Positions 51,326 through 62,456 of a stretch of DNA of 64,000 nt are shown in pieces. The notes beneath the pieces were generated by a model. The model was not told the origin of the DNA, did not search any database, and was given only the letters and a program-made list of their open reading frames with translations. The stretch is from JBKQVT01 sp963727245 (lineage in GTDB: Bacteria > Planctomycetota > Planctomycetia > Pirellulales > Thermoguttaceae), in the NCBI GenBank assembly GCA_963727245.1, contig CAVSFO010000013.1:127097-191096 (forward strand), written 5' to 3'. Position 1 is the first letter of the stretch. Each line of letters opens with the position of its first letter. Position numbers and translations under genes: made by a program.

Positions 51326-52257
51326 CTACGGTCGCGTGTCCGCCTGGAGGCCGCTGAGCGGATGGTGGATGCACGCATCCCAGGCCAGCTCTTGCAACAG
51401 CCTGGTCATCTTGACGCTGAGTTCCGGTTGCCCCTCCCAGTGCGCCAAGATGGATGGCACCGGCAGCCCCACCGGGCTGCGGCGATAGGTCACGGCGAAA
51501 TGGCAATAGGCCACCAAGACCTGTAGCGGCCGATTGGCGTGCCCGACGGCGTCGACGAAGAGGACCGACTGCCTTGTCAGCCCCGGCGCCTGCCCGGCGA
51601 TGATCTTCTCGCGCAGGGCGATGGCGGCCTGCCCGGCGGGGACGACAAACAGCACCTGCTTGCCGAATTTCTTGTTCAACGCCCGGATATGGTCGTCCAT
51701 GCCTTGGAAATACGGCGCGTGCCGCTTGCGCAGCTCCGCGCCGTGATGGCGTTGTGATCCACTCTGGCCGGGATCTTGGTCGTCGGCTCGAAAATATCCC
51801 AGCGGAGCCAGAACTCCTGGACGAGGACGCGAATGTCGGGGTTGTGTTTCAGGGCCAGTGCGGTGAACTTCTCGATCCCGTCATCGGGCAGGAAAATCGG
51901 CGAGATGGACAACACGTCGACCTTGCCCGTCCGCAATGCCTCCTTGACTTTGTTCTGGGCGTCCGGCACGTTCCAGTGCTCCAGAACCTTCGAGTTGCCG
52001 ATGGACGACTGCGCAACGCAAACCTGGTCCTTGATGCCTGCCGCCTCCACCATCTCCTTCAGGATCTCGGGCACGAACCAATGAAAGCTATGTCCGGCAA
52101 AGGCGATCCGCTGCCCCCGAGTGATCGGCTCAGCAAGCTTCGGGGCGGCCTTGTCGGCAGTGTTGCTCGGGGTTTGTGCCAGCAGGGTCCCGGCCGCCAG
52201 AGAGAGCAAGCAGACCCCTGCCGCCCGCGGGAAACGTGATCGAAGCTGTGCAAACAT
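51326..52257 (-). CDS. Exported SGNH/GDSL-like protein (copy 2), frame broken once
   Basis: Paralog of the 50234 protein, highly similar throughout: signal RFPRAAGVCLLSLAAGTLLA, then RIAFAGHSFHWFVPEIL with GHS in the first block (the other copy has ASHS), GNSKVLEHWNVPDAQ and FVDAVGHANRPLQVLVAYCH. The frame shifts near 51740. The 160 bases between the copies are an upstream region similar to the one before this gene. Copy 2 keeps the more canonical GHS block, so if either is an enzyme this one is the better candidate. Confidence 0.65.
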
Positions 52258-52488
52258 GAAAGCAACTCCTGGGATGGTGTTGGCCGACTGCTACCAAGTT
52301 TAGGCCCATCAGCGACGCTTTGCAAGCCCGTCGACGGCTCTCTGCCGCTGGCCTTCGCGCCTGGTATTTTGGATGTCAAGCGGCCGTCGGCGGCCACCCT
52401 TTTTCCTCCTTCCCCCGCGGCATTGCCTGGTTTATGATAGGGTGTTGGCAAACTCGAGTAATCAAGCACGAAAGGAAGAGCGATCACC

Positions 52489-54434
52489 ATGAGAGTTGCA
52501 ACCCAGAGTCTCGCCGTCAGCCTCGCCGTCTGCCTGTTGGTGGCCGCTGCGCCCGGGCGCGCGCGGCGCGGAAACCGTTTGGCTTACGTCGCTGGACCTG
52601 AAGAAAATGATCCAGGGCGTCGGCGAGCCCCAGATCGACCGCTCGATCAACAAGACGCCGCTGGTGCTGGGCGGCAAGCATTTCGCCCACGGCGTGGGCA
52701 CCCACGGCCCGAGCAAGCTGTGGATCGATCTGGGCGGCGGCGCCGACCGTTTTCTGGCCACCGTGGGCATCGACGACTCCGCCCGCGAGCGGCACGACGG
52801 CGTCATCTTCAAGATCTTCGGCGACGGCAAGCTGTTGTTCGACTCCGGCATTGTGAATCTGGGCCAGCCGCCCAAGACCGTCGAACGTCGATCTCAAGGG
52901 CGTCAAGACGCTGTTGCTGGCAGTAAACCTCGTCGACAGCGGCGGCTTCGCCCACGCCGATTGGGCCGACGCCCACTTCCTGGTCAGCGGCGTCAAACCG
53001 CGGGCCATCGATTTCTTCTACGAGAAGGGAGTTGTTCTGACGCCGCCGGCCCCGCCCACGCCGCGCATCAACGGCGCAAAACTCTTCGGCGTCCGTCCGG
53101 GCTCGCCTTTCTTCTTCACCATCCCCGCCACCGGCCAGCGGCCCATGACGTTTGCCGTGGAGAATCTGCCGGCCGGCCTGAGCGTCGATCCCGGCAGCGG
53201 ACAGATCAGCGGCAAGTTGGAGAATCCCGGCCGCTACGCGGTGATGTTTCAGGCGCAGAACGCCCTGGGCACGGCCCGCCGCAAGTTCACCATCGTCTGC
53301 GGCGACACCTTGGCGCTGACGCCCGAGATGGGCTGGAACAGTTGGTACTTCTGGATGGGCGGCGTGAGCGATAAAGTCATGCGCGACGCGGCCGACGCCA
53401 TCGTCTCCAGCGGGCTGATCAACCACGGTTACATCTACGTGAACATCGACGATTGCTGGGCGGGCGGCCGCGACGCCGCCGGCAACGTCACCGGCAACTC
53501 GCGCTTCCCCGACATGAAGGCGATGACCGACTACATCCATCACCGCGGCCTGCGGGCCGGCATCTACACCTCGCCGGGGCCGGCCACCTGCGCCGGCTGC
53601 ACCGGCGCCTATCAGCACGAGGAGCAGGACGCCCGGCGGTTCGTCGAGTGGGGCTTCGATTACCTCAAATACGACTGGTGCTCGTACACGGCGACCGCTC
53701 CGGGTCTGGCCGCGCAGCAGGCGCCCTACCGCAAGATGGCGGCCATCCTGAAGAGGCAGCCCCGCGACCTCCCCTTCAACCTCTGCCAAGGCGGCCGGGA
53801 CGAGGTTCTGGAAGTGGGGCCGGGAGGCGGGCGGAAACAGTTGGCGCACCGCCGACGACCTCGGCCGCGGCTACTCCAGCGGCCAATACGAAATGATTGG
53901 CAGCGAAGTCTTCGACCATTATGCCAAGGACGAACTCGATAAGTGCGGCGGCCCCGGCGGCTGGAACGATCCCGATTATCTGCAACTGGGCTACCTCCAG
54001 CCGGGACGCACCAGACTTTCGCCTAACGCGCAATACACCCAGGTCTCGCTCTGGTCCCTGGTGGCCGCCCCGCTGATCTTCGGCGGCGACATCACCCGCC
54101 TGGACAACTTCACCCTCAACTTGCTCTCCAATGACGAGGTCATCGAGGTGGACCAGGACCCGCTGGGCAAGCCGGGCCGGCGCGTAGCCAAAAACGGCCA
54201 GCAGGAAGTCTGGCGCGCCCGCTGGAGGACGGCAGCCTGGCGGTGGGATTGTTCAACCGAGACTATACCGAGGCGACGGTCACGGCCAAGTGGTCCGACC
54301 TGGGGCTGCGGGGCAAGCAGCGCGCCCGCGACCTGTGGCGGCAGCAGGACCTGGGCGTGCTCGACGGCCAGTTCTCCGCGACGGTGCCAGGCCAAGGCGT
54401 CGTATTGATCCGCCTCCGGCCGGCCGCGGACTAG
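52489..54434 (+). CDS. GH27 alpha-galactosidase with N-terminal NPCBM-like domain, frame broken four times
   Basis: Exported alpha-galactosidase, about 650 residues after correction. Signal peptide MRVATQSLAVSLAVCLLVAA, then an NPCBM-like carbohydrate-binding domain (FAHGVGTHGPSKLWIDLGGG, RFLATVGIDD) and an Ig-like putative cadherin-type segment (FTIPATGQRPMTFAVENLPA). The GH27 barrel has TPEMGWNSWYFWMGG, YVNIDDCWAGG, the nucleophile Asp in FDYLKYDWCSY, and the acid/base region NSWRTADDLG, then GGPGGWNDPDYLQLG. A short beta domain ends the protein. Frames shift near 52560, 52885, 53820 and 54225. The stop TAG is the first base group of a repeat shared with 28983. Confidence 0.85.
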
Positions 54435-54525
54435 TACGACGTTCAGGAAATTTGTGCCGGCGAGAAAAGCCCCCCGTTTGCAACGGTGGGGGGCGACATC
54501 CAGCGGCAAGAACTTGGTGGAAGAG
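54432..54525. repeat. Dispersed repeat fused to a stop codon, TAGTACGACGTTCAG family (copy B)
   Basis: TAGTACGACGTTCAGGAAAT, GCCGGCGAGAAAAGCCCCCC, TTTGCAACG, CTTGGTGGAAGAG, about nine tenths identical to the copy at 28983. It again begins with the stop codon of the gene before it. Confidence 0.9.
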
Positions 54526-54545
54526 CCGTTAAGGACCGGCGAATA

Positions 54546-54639
54546 AATAACTGTTGCAAGAATAGTAGGCAGCACACGCCGTGTGCCGCCAGCCCGCACA
54601 CGGCGTGTGCGGGATGCTTTGGACAACATGACAGTTATT
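54546..54639. repeat. Nested palindrome between the GH27 and SHD1-protein genes
   Basis: Outer arms AATAACTGT / ACAGTTATT and a perfect inner pair GCACACGCCGTGTGC / GCACACGGCGTGTGC. About 94 bases, like a small mobile palindrome. Confidence 0.8.
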
Positions 54640-54724
54640 GAATCGCCGGCCCTAACGGCCTTTGCGGAAGCAGCCGCATAACGGCTCGAGAGAAAAAGGA
54701 AACCCATCACAAAGGAGACGGACC

Positions 54725-57700
54725 ATGAGAACTGTGCTCTACCCGGTAACTCTGGTCGCAGCGTCGCTGCTCGCCGCCGGCCTCTGGGCCGCCGCGCCCG
54801 ATGAGGCGCAAATGCACAAGGACGCCCTCCATGACATGGAGGCGCACTTCATCTCCGTGAACAAATTGGACCTGACGGACGCGCAGAAGACGAAGTTCGC
54901 CGACTTGAAGAAGGAATTTGAGCCGAAATATTTTGAACTCCAGCAATTGTTCGCCGACACGGCGAGCCTGGGGCGGGCGATAACTGTCGCCTCGGGCCTC
55001 AACGCCGACTTCGACGCACACATCAAGGCGGTGCTGACCGCGCGACAGAAGGAACAGTTGCAGGCGGTCGAGAACGGGCCGGCGAACTTTACGCCGCCCG
55101 CGCTGGCCCCGCCGGCCAGCGCCACGATCGAGCCCGTGACGGGCCCCACCGACAGCGGCCCGGCGGCCGGCAATCCGGCGGTCGTCCCGCCGCTGGAGTT
55201 CAAGATGGCGCAGTCGCGCTGGCAGTTCTTGCCCGGAGAGGTCGCGGCGGCGGCGGTGTCGCCCGACCAGCGGGTATGGTATCTGATGGGCAATCCGTCC
55301 TGGCAGCAGCCGATGCCGCCGGCGGCGATCCGCCAGGTGGTGGAGCGCGAGTTCGCCAAGCCCGTGCCCCAGTTGCAGGGCGTGCGGCGGCTGTTCTTCG
55401 AGCCGGCCGGCAGCCAAGGCAACGACCGCCTCAAGCTCAAGCGGGTCTGGCTGGTGTGCGGACTCTGCGCCAACGTCCTGTTGGGCTACGACGGCAAGCA
55501 GTGGATCGAGCGGCGGGCGAAGAACGCCCGCTTTCGCGACGAACTTCTTCGAAAGCGGGACGTTCTTTCCGCTGGACGGCGGCATCGCGATCCTGGATAC
55601 TGCGGGCTGCCACGTGCTCAAGGGCACGAACTGGATCTATCAGAAAATGGTCCTTGGCGCCGCCGCCGCTGGCCTGGCCCGATGCCGACGGCAAGGGCCT
55701 GACGGTCTTGGCCCGTTACGAGGCAACCAGGCTGTGGTGGTATCGCGACGGGACTTGGCGCGACCTGCCCTGGCCGCAGCATCTGAATTACGCCGAACCG
55801 CCGGTGAAGCTGGGCGATTGCTTCTACATCCGCGTGGCCTTCACCCTGCCCAACCTGACAGCCCCTCAGCGCACCGCAATGATTCGCAGCAAGGTGTTGC
55901 CGGCCAAGCCGTACGTGCTGCGCATCGGTGCGGACGGCAAGGCGGAAGAAATCGACCCGGAAGAGATGGTGAAGGTGGGCCGCTACCGCATCGCCTTGAA
56001 ATACCCGATGCTGAACGATCGCTGCGGCAACTTCTACGCCAGTTGCGCGGAGGCATACGAGGGCAAGCGGAAACTCCCGGCGGGCGCCTTGATTTGCAAC
56101 CTCGCGGGCGAGGCCCGCTACGTGCCCTCACGCGACCAGACGCCGCCGGACCTCGCCGACTTCAAGGACATCGAGGTCCTCGTTGATGGCGGCCGCCGGG
56201 CGTGGACCTCCGGTACGCTCTTTGACATGGCAAAGCTCGCGCCGGTCACGCACTTTCCCGACCCGGAGTTCCGGGTGGTCGCTGCCGGCGGCGACGGGAC
56301 CGCATTTGCGCTGGCCGGCCGGCCCATGTACGGCGCGCACGCGGGCCGGGTCATGGCCTGCCAGCCCGCCGTGCCCGATTCGCGGAAGACCCTGGCCGGC
56401 GAGATGGTCAAGGTCGACCAGACCGGCTACTGCATCGCCGGCGACGGCTCGCTCTGGGCATCGCGCGGCGACTTCGGCGTGGAACGATTCGACGGCGAGA
56501 CGTGGGAGCCGGTGGCCGATCTGAAAATCACGATCACGCCGCACGCGCTCGTCCCCGCCCAAAACGGCTGGGTGTTCGCCTACGTCGGCCAGCGAATGAA
56601 AGACATACGCATCGTGCGCCACGTGCTCGTGAGCCAATGGTTCGAGCCTCAGCCGCTTCTGTTCAACCAGCGACAAGTCATGGGCCACACGCCGACGTCG
56701 GAATGGCTTGTCAAGGACCGCAACGAGTTCCTCGATGCCTTTTCGGAGCCCTGCGACAACCGCCCCTGGTACGCCGTGCGGCCGCAAATCCCCCATCGGG
56801 AAGGCAACGGCCGCGTCGTGATCGACCACAGCATGGACCTAAGCGGCATGGCCGTGGTGGTGGACAAGAGCAAGAACATCTGGCTCAGCTCGCTGCAGAC
56901 TCTCTGCGTGGCGACGCCCCAGTCCACGCTGGACGTGTCGATTCCCACCGACGGCGGCGCCCCGGCGGAAGCTCCCCGAGGCGTGGCGTCCATCGTTTCC
57001 GTGGGGGACGGCGAGTACGTTTTCGTCCGCCTTCAAGACGACAACTCGTTCTTTGTCCGCCTCACGGCCGCGGGCGATCTCGACTTCAGCAAGGGGCCGA
57101 AGCTGTGCAATGAGTTCCCGCCGACGGTTCCGCTCCGCGACCATCAGGGCGGCATCTGGCTCAGCGTCGACGGGCTGGGCACCGTGGTTCGCCGCATGAC
57201 CGCGCCGAACAAGCAACAAGAGTTCCGCAACGTCGGCGAGCCGGCGCTGGTCGATGCGGCAGGATGCGTCTGGTGGACTGACCGCCGGGAAGGCGGCGGC
57301 GAGCTGGTGACGATCTGGGCCCCCGGCGGGGAAACGTCCACCTTGAAAATCCCCTATCGAGCCCGAAACGGCGTCCTCGTCGCCGGACCGAAAGGCCACG
57401 TTTTTGCCGCCACCGCTTTCGGTCTCCAGGAATGTGTGGCCCAGGACGCCGGCAAGCCGGGGAAATACTCGCTGGGACCGGTGTACGACCTCGCGGCCCG
57501 GGATGGCGAGAGGCTGGGCGACCTGCAGTACAGCGGTCTGGGCTATCTTGTCGCCAGCGGCTTCCGGCCGGATCTGCGCGGCGGCATCATGCTGCACCTC
57601 TTTTCGCTCACCCCGGCGCAGCCCAAGGACGGCCCTGGGCGGTCCGCCGCGCACGCTGCCGGCGGCGATGCGCCGGCCGCGCCGGAGTCGCCGCCGACGG

Positions 57701-57900
57701 CGAAGGCGAAGTCGTCGCCGCAGGCCGCGCAGTTGCGGACCTGGAAGGACGGCAGCGGGAAGTTTTCCATCGAGGCCGCGCTGGTCGGCGTGGAGGGGGG
57801 CAAAGTCACGCTGCGCAAGGCCGACGGCTCAACGACCAAGGTCCCCCTGAGCACGCTCAGCGAAGCGGACCAGGCCTACGTCGGCAAGCGCGGGCCGTAG
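54725..57900 (+). CDS. Large exported protein with C-terminal SHD1 domain, frame broken twice
   Basis: About 1,057 residues. AAAGGAG precedes the ATG and a signal peptide follows (YPVTLVAASLLAAGLWAAAP). The first 120 residues are helical (KLDLTDAQKTKFADLKKEFE, TARQKEQLQAVENG), like Spy/CpxP-type LTxxQ segments. The middle is a long beta-rich region with repeated blade-like strands (FDGETWEPVADLKITI, GGIWLSVDGLGTVVRR), suggesting a propeller. The last 60 residues are an SHD1 domain (RTWKDGSGKFSIEAALVGVE, GKVTLRKADGSTTKVPLSTL), common at the end of planctomycete secreted proteins. Frames shift near 55545 and 55660. Function unknown. Confidence 0.75.
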
Positions 57901-58001
57901 ACGGCGAAAACGGTTGCGATCGGTCCGGGCCGGTGCTAAATTGTTTCTGTTGCGGAAAGCTTTCGGCTCAATTTTCAGCGAGAACGGGCTTGCATAAAAA
58001 G

Positions 58002-58058
58002 GACGCATCCTTATCCTCATGGTTGTTCAAAGACCAGATAGGAGAACAAGGATGCGTC
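58002..58058 (+). promoter_or_regulatory. Inverted repeat covering the transposase start codon
   Basis: GACGCATCCTT (58002) is the perfect complement of AAGGATGCGTC (58048), and the second arm contains the ATG of the transposase; GGAG of the ribosome site lies in the loop edge. A transcript beginning outside the element could fold and hide the start, a known way of limiting transposase. Confidence 0.6.
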
Positions 58059-59413
58059 AGAAGATGGAAGTCGTGTTGAGTTTCGAGTCCAGCGACGAAG
58101 GATTGCCAAAGGTCGTACGCCAGTATCGTGACCGATACCGGGCCATCAGTCAAGTCCTCGACGACAATCCCGAAATCCTCTCGGCCGTCCATAAGGACCT
58201 CGCCAAGCTCTCCCACGGCCATGCCAAGGGCCGCAAGGGCGACTACACCTCGGAAAACATTCTGCGGGCCCTGGTGGTGCAGCACCTCGAAGGGCTGCCC
58301 TTCCGTGAGGTCGTCATCCGCATCGGCGGCGAGCCGTTTCTCCAGGACTTCCTCCGGCTGCGGAAGCGGGCCGTGATGGACTTCAGCTTCCTGGATAAGT
58401 GCTTCCTCGCCGTCCGGCCCGCGACTTGGCGGCAGGTCAACGAACTGCTTGGCAAATATGGAGTTGCGGAGGAAATGGTCACTCCCAACGTCATCCGCAC
58501 CGACACCACCGTGGTGGAAGCCAACATCCACTATCCCACCGATGCGTCGCTGCTGTGGGACGCCTGGCGGGTGGCTTCGCGGCTGCTGGTGCGGGCCAGG
58601 GAGATCGCGCCGCGGAGCGTGCCGCACCGCTTCCATGACCGCAAGATCAAGCGACTCTTCCTCTACGTAACCCGTTACGCACCAGCAAATCGGAGTCGCG
58701 ACAGCGGCAGGTGAAAGCGGCCTTCCGCACCCTCATCGAGCGGATCGCCTGGATCGTGGCCATCGCCGGGGAATTCGTGCTCCAGCCAGCCGCGCAGGGC
58801 AACGACGACCTGGCAGCGTTGGCCCTGGAGCTGAGGGCGTATCTGCCGGCCATGCAAAAGGTTGTGGCCACCGCGCGGCGGGCGCAGCTCGACGGCGAGA
58901 CGGTCCCGGCCGCGGATCGCGTGTTCAGCCTCTTCGAGCGGCACACGGAATTGATCAAGCGCGGGCGGCGGGAGAAGCCGGTCGAGTTCGGCCACAAGGT
59001 GCTGTTGTGCCAGACGGCCGAGAAGTTCATCACCGATTACGAGGTCTACGAGAAGCAGATTCCCGACTGCGAACTGACCGAGGCGGTGATCGCGCGTCAC
59101 GAGAAGCTCTTTGGCAGCAGGCCCGAGGTCTTGGCTGCGGACAAGGGCTTCTGTCCGGCCGAGGCGAAGTTCGCGGAGTTGGCCGAGCAAGTAGACACGC
59201 TGGCCATTCCTCGGCGCATGCAGGACTTCGTGGACAAGGTGCTGAGGCACTGGCAGGCGTTTCGCCGGGATCGAGGGGACTATTTCCGGCTTGAAGCGCG
59301 CCTTTCGGCTGATTCGTTGTTTCTTTCGAGGATTTAGGGGTTTTTCTGCGGCGGTGGGCCTGGGCGTGTTCTGTCACAACCTGATCGTATTGGCCGAACA
59401 CGAGCCCGACTGA
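58052..59413 (+). CDS. DDE transposase, ISNCY-type, frame broken twice
   Basis: About 453 residues after correction. It opens MRQKMEVVLSFESSDEGLPK, with a helix-turn-helix-like region (NILRALVVQHLEGLPFREVV). Acidic catalytic residues fit DDE: Asp in VIRTDTTVVEANIHYPTD, Asp in VLAADKGFCPAEAKF, Glu in GIEGTISGLKRAFR; the chain then runs to VGLGVFCHNLIVLAEHEPD. Frames shift near 58680 and 59265, so the copy as given would be inactive, but given the many shifts elsewhere I would not assume it is a pseudogene. Confidence 0.85.
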
Positions 59414-59506
59414 CGGTCGCCATGGGAGAAAACGAGGTGGAATCATGATGAAGCAGGAGACGCTCTGCGCCGGCTCGGCGAACTCGGCCAACCCAGGCCG
59501 CCTAGT

Positions 59507-61012
59507 TCATCCAACCCGACATGCTAAACTCCAGGCGGTCCTAAAGTTGAGGAGACCATCCCGACGCCGCCGGCCGCGAAACCACCTTCCACAACAGAAA
59601 CTAAGTAATTCCATGAGGATCGGGATGGCGCCCTTGGCCTCGACACCGATATTCCCCAGGGCCAAAGCCGCATACCTGCGAACCTGCCCCAACCCCGGCT
59701 TAGGCTCCTCCTTGTCGTTGAGCAATTCTATAAGGGCGGGGATGGCGGCCTTCGCCTCGGGACCGATGTTTCCAAGGGCCCAAGCAGCCGCCTCCCGAAC
59801 CGCTGGGTCCTTGTCCTTGAGCAATTCCATGAGGGCCGGGATGGCTCTCTTCGCTTCGGAACCAATCTTTCCGAAGGTTTCGGCAATGACACGTCGAACT
59901 TGATAATCCTTGTTCCTGAGCGATTCCGTGAGGGCGGAAATTCCTTCTCCACCGATCTTACCGAGGGCTTCGGCGGCCATCCACAAGACAGCCGCATCCT
60001 TGTCCCTCAGCGATTCCGCCAGGGCGGGAATCGCTGCCTTTGCCTTGGGGCCGATCTTTCCCAACGTGTAGGCCACCTGTTGTCGAACATCGCCATTCTT
60101 GTCCTTGAGTGATACCGTGAGGGTGGGGACCGATGCGGGACCGATGTTCCCGAGGACCGAAACAGCCCGCCTTCGAGTCAGCACGTCGTCGCTCTTGAGC
60201 ACATCCGTGAGGGCAGGGATGGCCGCCGGACCGATCTTTCGCAGTGCCTCGGCGGCGGAATCTTGAACGTTATAATTCGTATCCTTGAGCAGTTCTGCGA
60301 GAATCAGAATGACATTCTTGGCCTCAGGACCGCCTATACTCCACAAGGCCGAAGCAGCGAGCGACCGAACCATCGCCTCGCGGTCCTTGAGAAACTCCCT
60401 GAGAGCTGGGACGGCTGGCTTTGAGTCGGGACCAATGCCTCCCAAGGCGTGAATAGCCGCAACCTGAACCTGTCGCTCCTCGTCCTTGAGCAGTTTTGTC
60501 AGGAGTGGAACGGCGGCCTTGGCGTCGGGGCCTATCTTTCCCAGGGCCAAAGCGGCATTCACCCGAAACCACGGGGCCTTGTTCTGGAGCAATTCCATGA
60601 GCACGGGGACGGCGGCTTTGGCCTTGGGATCAATTTTTACCAGGGCCAAAGCAGTAAACGCTCGAACCCACGAATCCTGGTCGTTGAGCAATTCCGTCAG
60701 CGATGGGACGGCTGCCTTTGCATTGGAGCCCATTTCCCCCAAAGCAACAGCAGCGGCTTGCCGGATATTCCGATCTCTGTCGTGGAGCAACGCCGTGAGG
60801 GCTGGGATGGCTGGGACACCCATCTTCCCGAGGGCCTTGACGTTGGCGAGGCGGAACTGGTTCGCATCGTCGTTGATCTGGGCCACCCATTCGCCGAGAG
60901 TTCTCCCCTCGTAGGTTGGCTCTTTCCCGTGGGGCGTTGACGCAGGCTTTTGCTCGGCCCCAAGACAAACGCCAACCAGAGCGAGAGTCAGCAACACACT
61001 GATTGTTCTCAT
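59507..61012 (-). CDS. Exported HEAT-repeat protein
   Basis: 501 residues. GGGAGG precedes the ATG; signal peptide MRTISVLLTLALVGVCLGAE. The rest is about 12 HEAT/PBS-lyase-like repeats of roughly 37 residues, each like VRAFTALALVKIDPKAKAAV followed by PxLxxLLxD. Such solenoids bind other proteins; partner unknown. The last 30 residues (FCCGRWFRGRRRRDGLLNF) do not fit a HEAT unit and are encoded by the TTCCACAACAGAAAC motif and the sequence beyond it, so the natural C-terminus was probably replaced when the neighbouring element arrived. No frame break is seen inside the repeats. Confidence 0.85.
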   Translation of the reverse strand: MRTISVLLTLALVGVCLGAEQKPASTPHGKEPTYEGRTLGEWVAQINDDANQFRLANVKALGKMGVPAIPALTALLHDRDRNIRQAAAVALGEMGSNAKAAVPSLTELLNDQDSWVRAFTALALVKIDPKAKAAVPVLMELLQNKAPWFRVNAALALGKIGPDAKAAVPLLTKLLKDEERQVQVAAIHALGGIGPDSKPAVPALREFLKDREAMVRSLAASALWSIGGPEAKNVILILAELLKDTNYNVQDSAAEALRKIGPAAIPALTDVLKSDDVLTRRRAVSVLGNIGPASVPTLTVSLKDKNGDVRQQVAYTLGKIGPKAKAAIPALAESLRDKDAAVLWMAAEALGKIGGEGISALTESLRNKDYQVRRVIAETFGKIGSEAKRAIPALMELLKDKDPAVREAAAWALGNIGPEAKAAIPALIELLNDKEEPKPGLGQVRRYAALALGNIGVEAKGAIPILMELLSFCCGRWFRGRRRRDGLLNFRTAWSLACRVG

Positions 61013-61226
61013 GTTCAACTTCCCTCCCACCCCATCGTCACCCGAAAGGTGGTCCAATCCCGGCTACTCCTTCTTTGGCGTCCGGCCATGCCAATCAGCC
61101 CCACATGCAACGCATTGCGGTGCCCTGGCCCTCAAAGAACCGCCAACGCAAACGAAACTCGTCGATTGGAAGGTAAGTCAGGTCTTGGTCCATGACGGAT
61201 TGCCCAGCCGAATGTCGTTAGATGCC

Positions 61227-62177
61227 CTATCCCAATGGCAACCGCTCGCCATCATCAAAAACAATCTCCTTCTCTGGAAATCTCAATGCCCCCAACCTCG
61301 CACCTCTGCCTTGGCCGTCGAATCGCTCCTTCCAGCGGTCTGCGATCCCATAGTCGATGCACATGACGTAGCCGTTGCCGAGGCTTGCGTTGGGTGTACA
61401 GCCATCGAAGAGATGCTCCTCGCCGCCCCCCGCAGCCATCCGCTCGTAATGCCCGAAGACGCAGAATGCCTCGTCTGCGTAATCGTTCCACCAGGGGAAG
61501 CGGGCCTCGGACCGGACCCTTCCATTGGCTTCGAATGGCTTGCCCGCCCGCACCTCAATTCCCGAGGTCAGCACCTTGACCGGGTTCTGGTTCTGGTGGG
61601 CCAGGTTCCTTGCAGTAGCATCCACTGGCCCGTTCTGCCCAAGGCAGGCTTCGATTTCATCCCGATACTTGAGGAACAGGGGCAAGGCGTCTGCCGATTG
61701 GCGGACCAGGGCAATTGCATCCGGACGCCAGCAGGCATGTACGATGCGAAGATCGTCCCGTTCCAAAGCCAGCGGGAGGGGGCGACAGAAACTCAGGATT
61801 CTCTTCCTGGTGTCCTCGTCAGCCAATTTCTGCGGTGTGATTGGACCCGCCTTGGCCAACGCCTCGGGTTCACCGAAGAACCAGTGGTTGCCATGCTTCC
61901 TTTCGCTCCGCAGGATGTTCAGTTCATGATTACCCATGACGCACTGGGCGTTTCCGGCCTCGACGCAGCGAGCCACAAGTTCGATAACGGCGGGACTATC
62001 CGGCCCACGATCGATCAGGTCGCCCAGGAAGACCAACCGGCGCCCCTCTGGGTGAACGCCGTTTTCCCCATACCCAAGATGGTTCAGCAAGCCTTGGAGG
62101 GCGTCGACCTCACCGTGGACATCACCCACAATATCGAGAGGACCGGCCGGCAGCGGCTGCACTAAGCTGTCAGGCAT
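61227..62177 (-). CDS. Calcineurin-like metallophosphoesterase (PPP-type phosphatase)
   Basis: 316 residues, intact. Metal-binding motifs of the PPP/ApaH/PrpE group: DIVGDVHGEVDAL, FLGDLIDRGPDSP, CVMGNHELNIL, and later His in RIVHACWRPD and FGHYERM. It could be a Ser/Thr phosphatase or a diadenosine-tetraphosphatase; the length and the PrpE-like N-terminus do not settle which. Base composition is lower in G+C than genes further left. No partner kinase is adjacent. Confidence 0.85.
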   Translation of the reverse strand: MPDSLVQPLPAGPLDIVGDVHGEVDALQGLLNHLGYGENGVHPEGRRLVFLGDLIDRGPDSPAVIELVARCVEAGNAQCVMGNHELNILRSERKHGNHWFFGEPEALAKAGPITPQKLADEDTRKRILSFCRPLPLALERDDLRIVHACWRPDAIALVRQSADALPLFLKYRDEIEACLGQNGPVDATARNLAHQNQNPVKVLTSGIEVRAGKPFEANGRVRSEARFPWWNDYADEAFCVFGHYERMAAGGGEEHLFDGCTPNASLGNGYVMCIDYGIADRWKERFDGQGRGARLGALRFPEKEIVFDDGERLPLG

Positions 62178-62240
62178 TTCTCACCCACCGTGTTCGGCTC
62201 TCCCATGGGCACCAATTTGGCTGCTTCGTTCGGATGCGAC

Positions 62241-62456
62241 TCAATCAACGGCGAACAACTGCACGTTCCCGCATGAGTCACATTTTCTCGCCTTGACTGT
62301 CTGGCCGCCAAAGTTTCTCGCCAAGAACCCCACATTGTCCGCTCTGAACTTAAACCAGTCACGGCCCCTTGCCACACCCCACGTGAATGTGTTGCCGCCA
62401 CACAACGGGCAGGAAGTGCGGGCGGCGGCTTCCGCTTCTTGGGCGTCTCTACTCAT
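62241..62456 (-). CDS. Small zinc-ribbon protein
   Basis: 71 residues; the ATG at 62456 is chosen because GGGGAGG lies just upstream. Two Cys pairs, SCPLCGGNTF and ARKCDSCGNVQLF, form a zinc ribbon around a basic-aromatic middle (GRDWFKFRADN). The closing CxxCGNVQLF resembles small nucleic-acid-binding ribbon proteins seen in many bacteria. Specific role unknown. Confidence 0.75.
   Translation of the reverse strand: MSRDAQEAEAAARTSCPLCGGNTFTWGVARGRDWFKFRADNVGFLARNFGGQTVKARKCDSCGNVQLFAVD

Larger units (their letters stand above)
57943..59601. mobile_element. Insertion sequence, ISNCY-like, with TTTCTGTTG-type terminal motif
   Basis: Contains the transposase gene at 58052. Near the ends the motif GTTTCTGTTGCGGAA (57943) faces TTCCACAACAGAAAC (59587), an inverted pair with one mismatch. 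The same motif occurs without a transposase near 3678 and 37863, so it may be a general repeat rather than the true IS end; boundaries are therefore tentative. No target duplication was identified. Confidence 0.55.

Noticed and set aside
58052..59413. Calling the transposase a pseudogene
   Set aside because: Its two frame shifts match the error pattern seen in essential genes across the window, so they are no evidence of decay.
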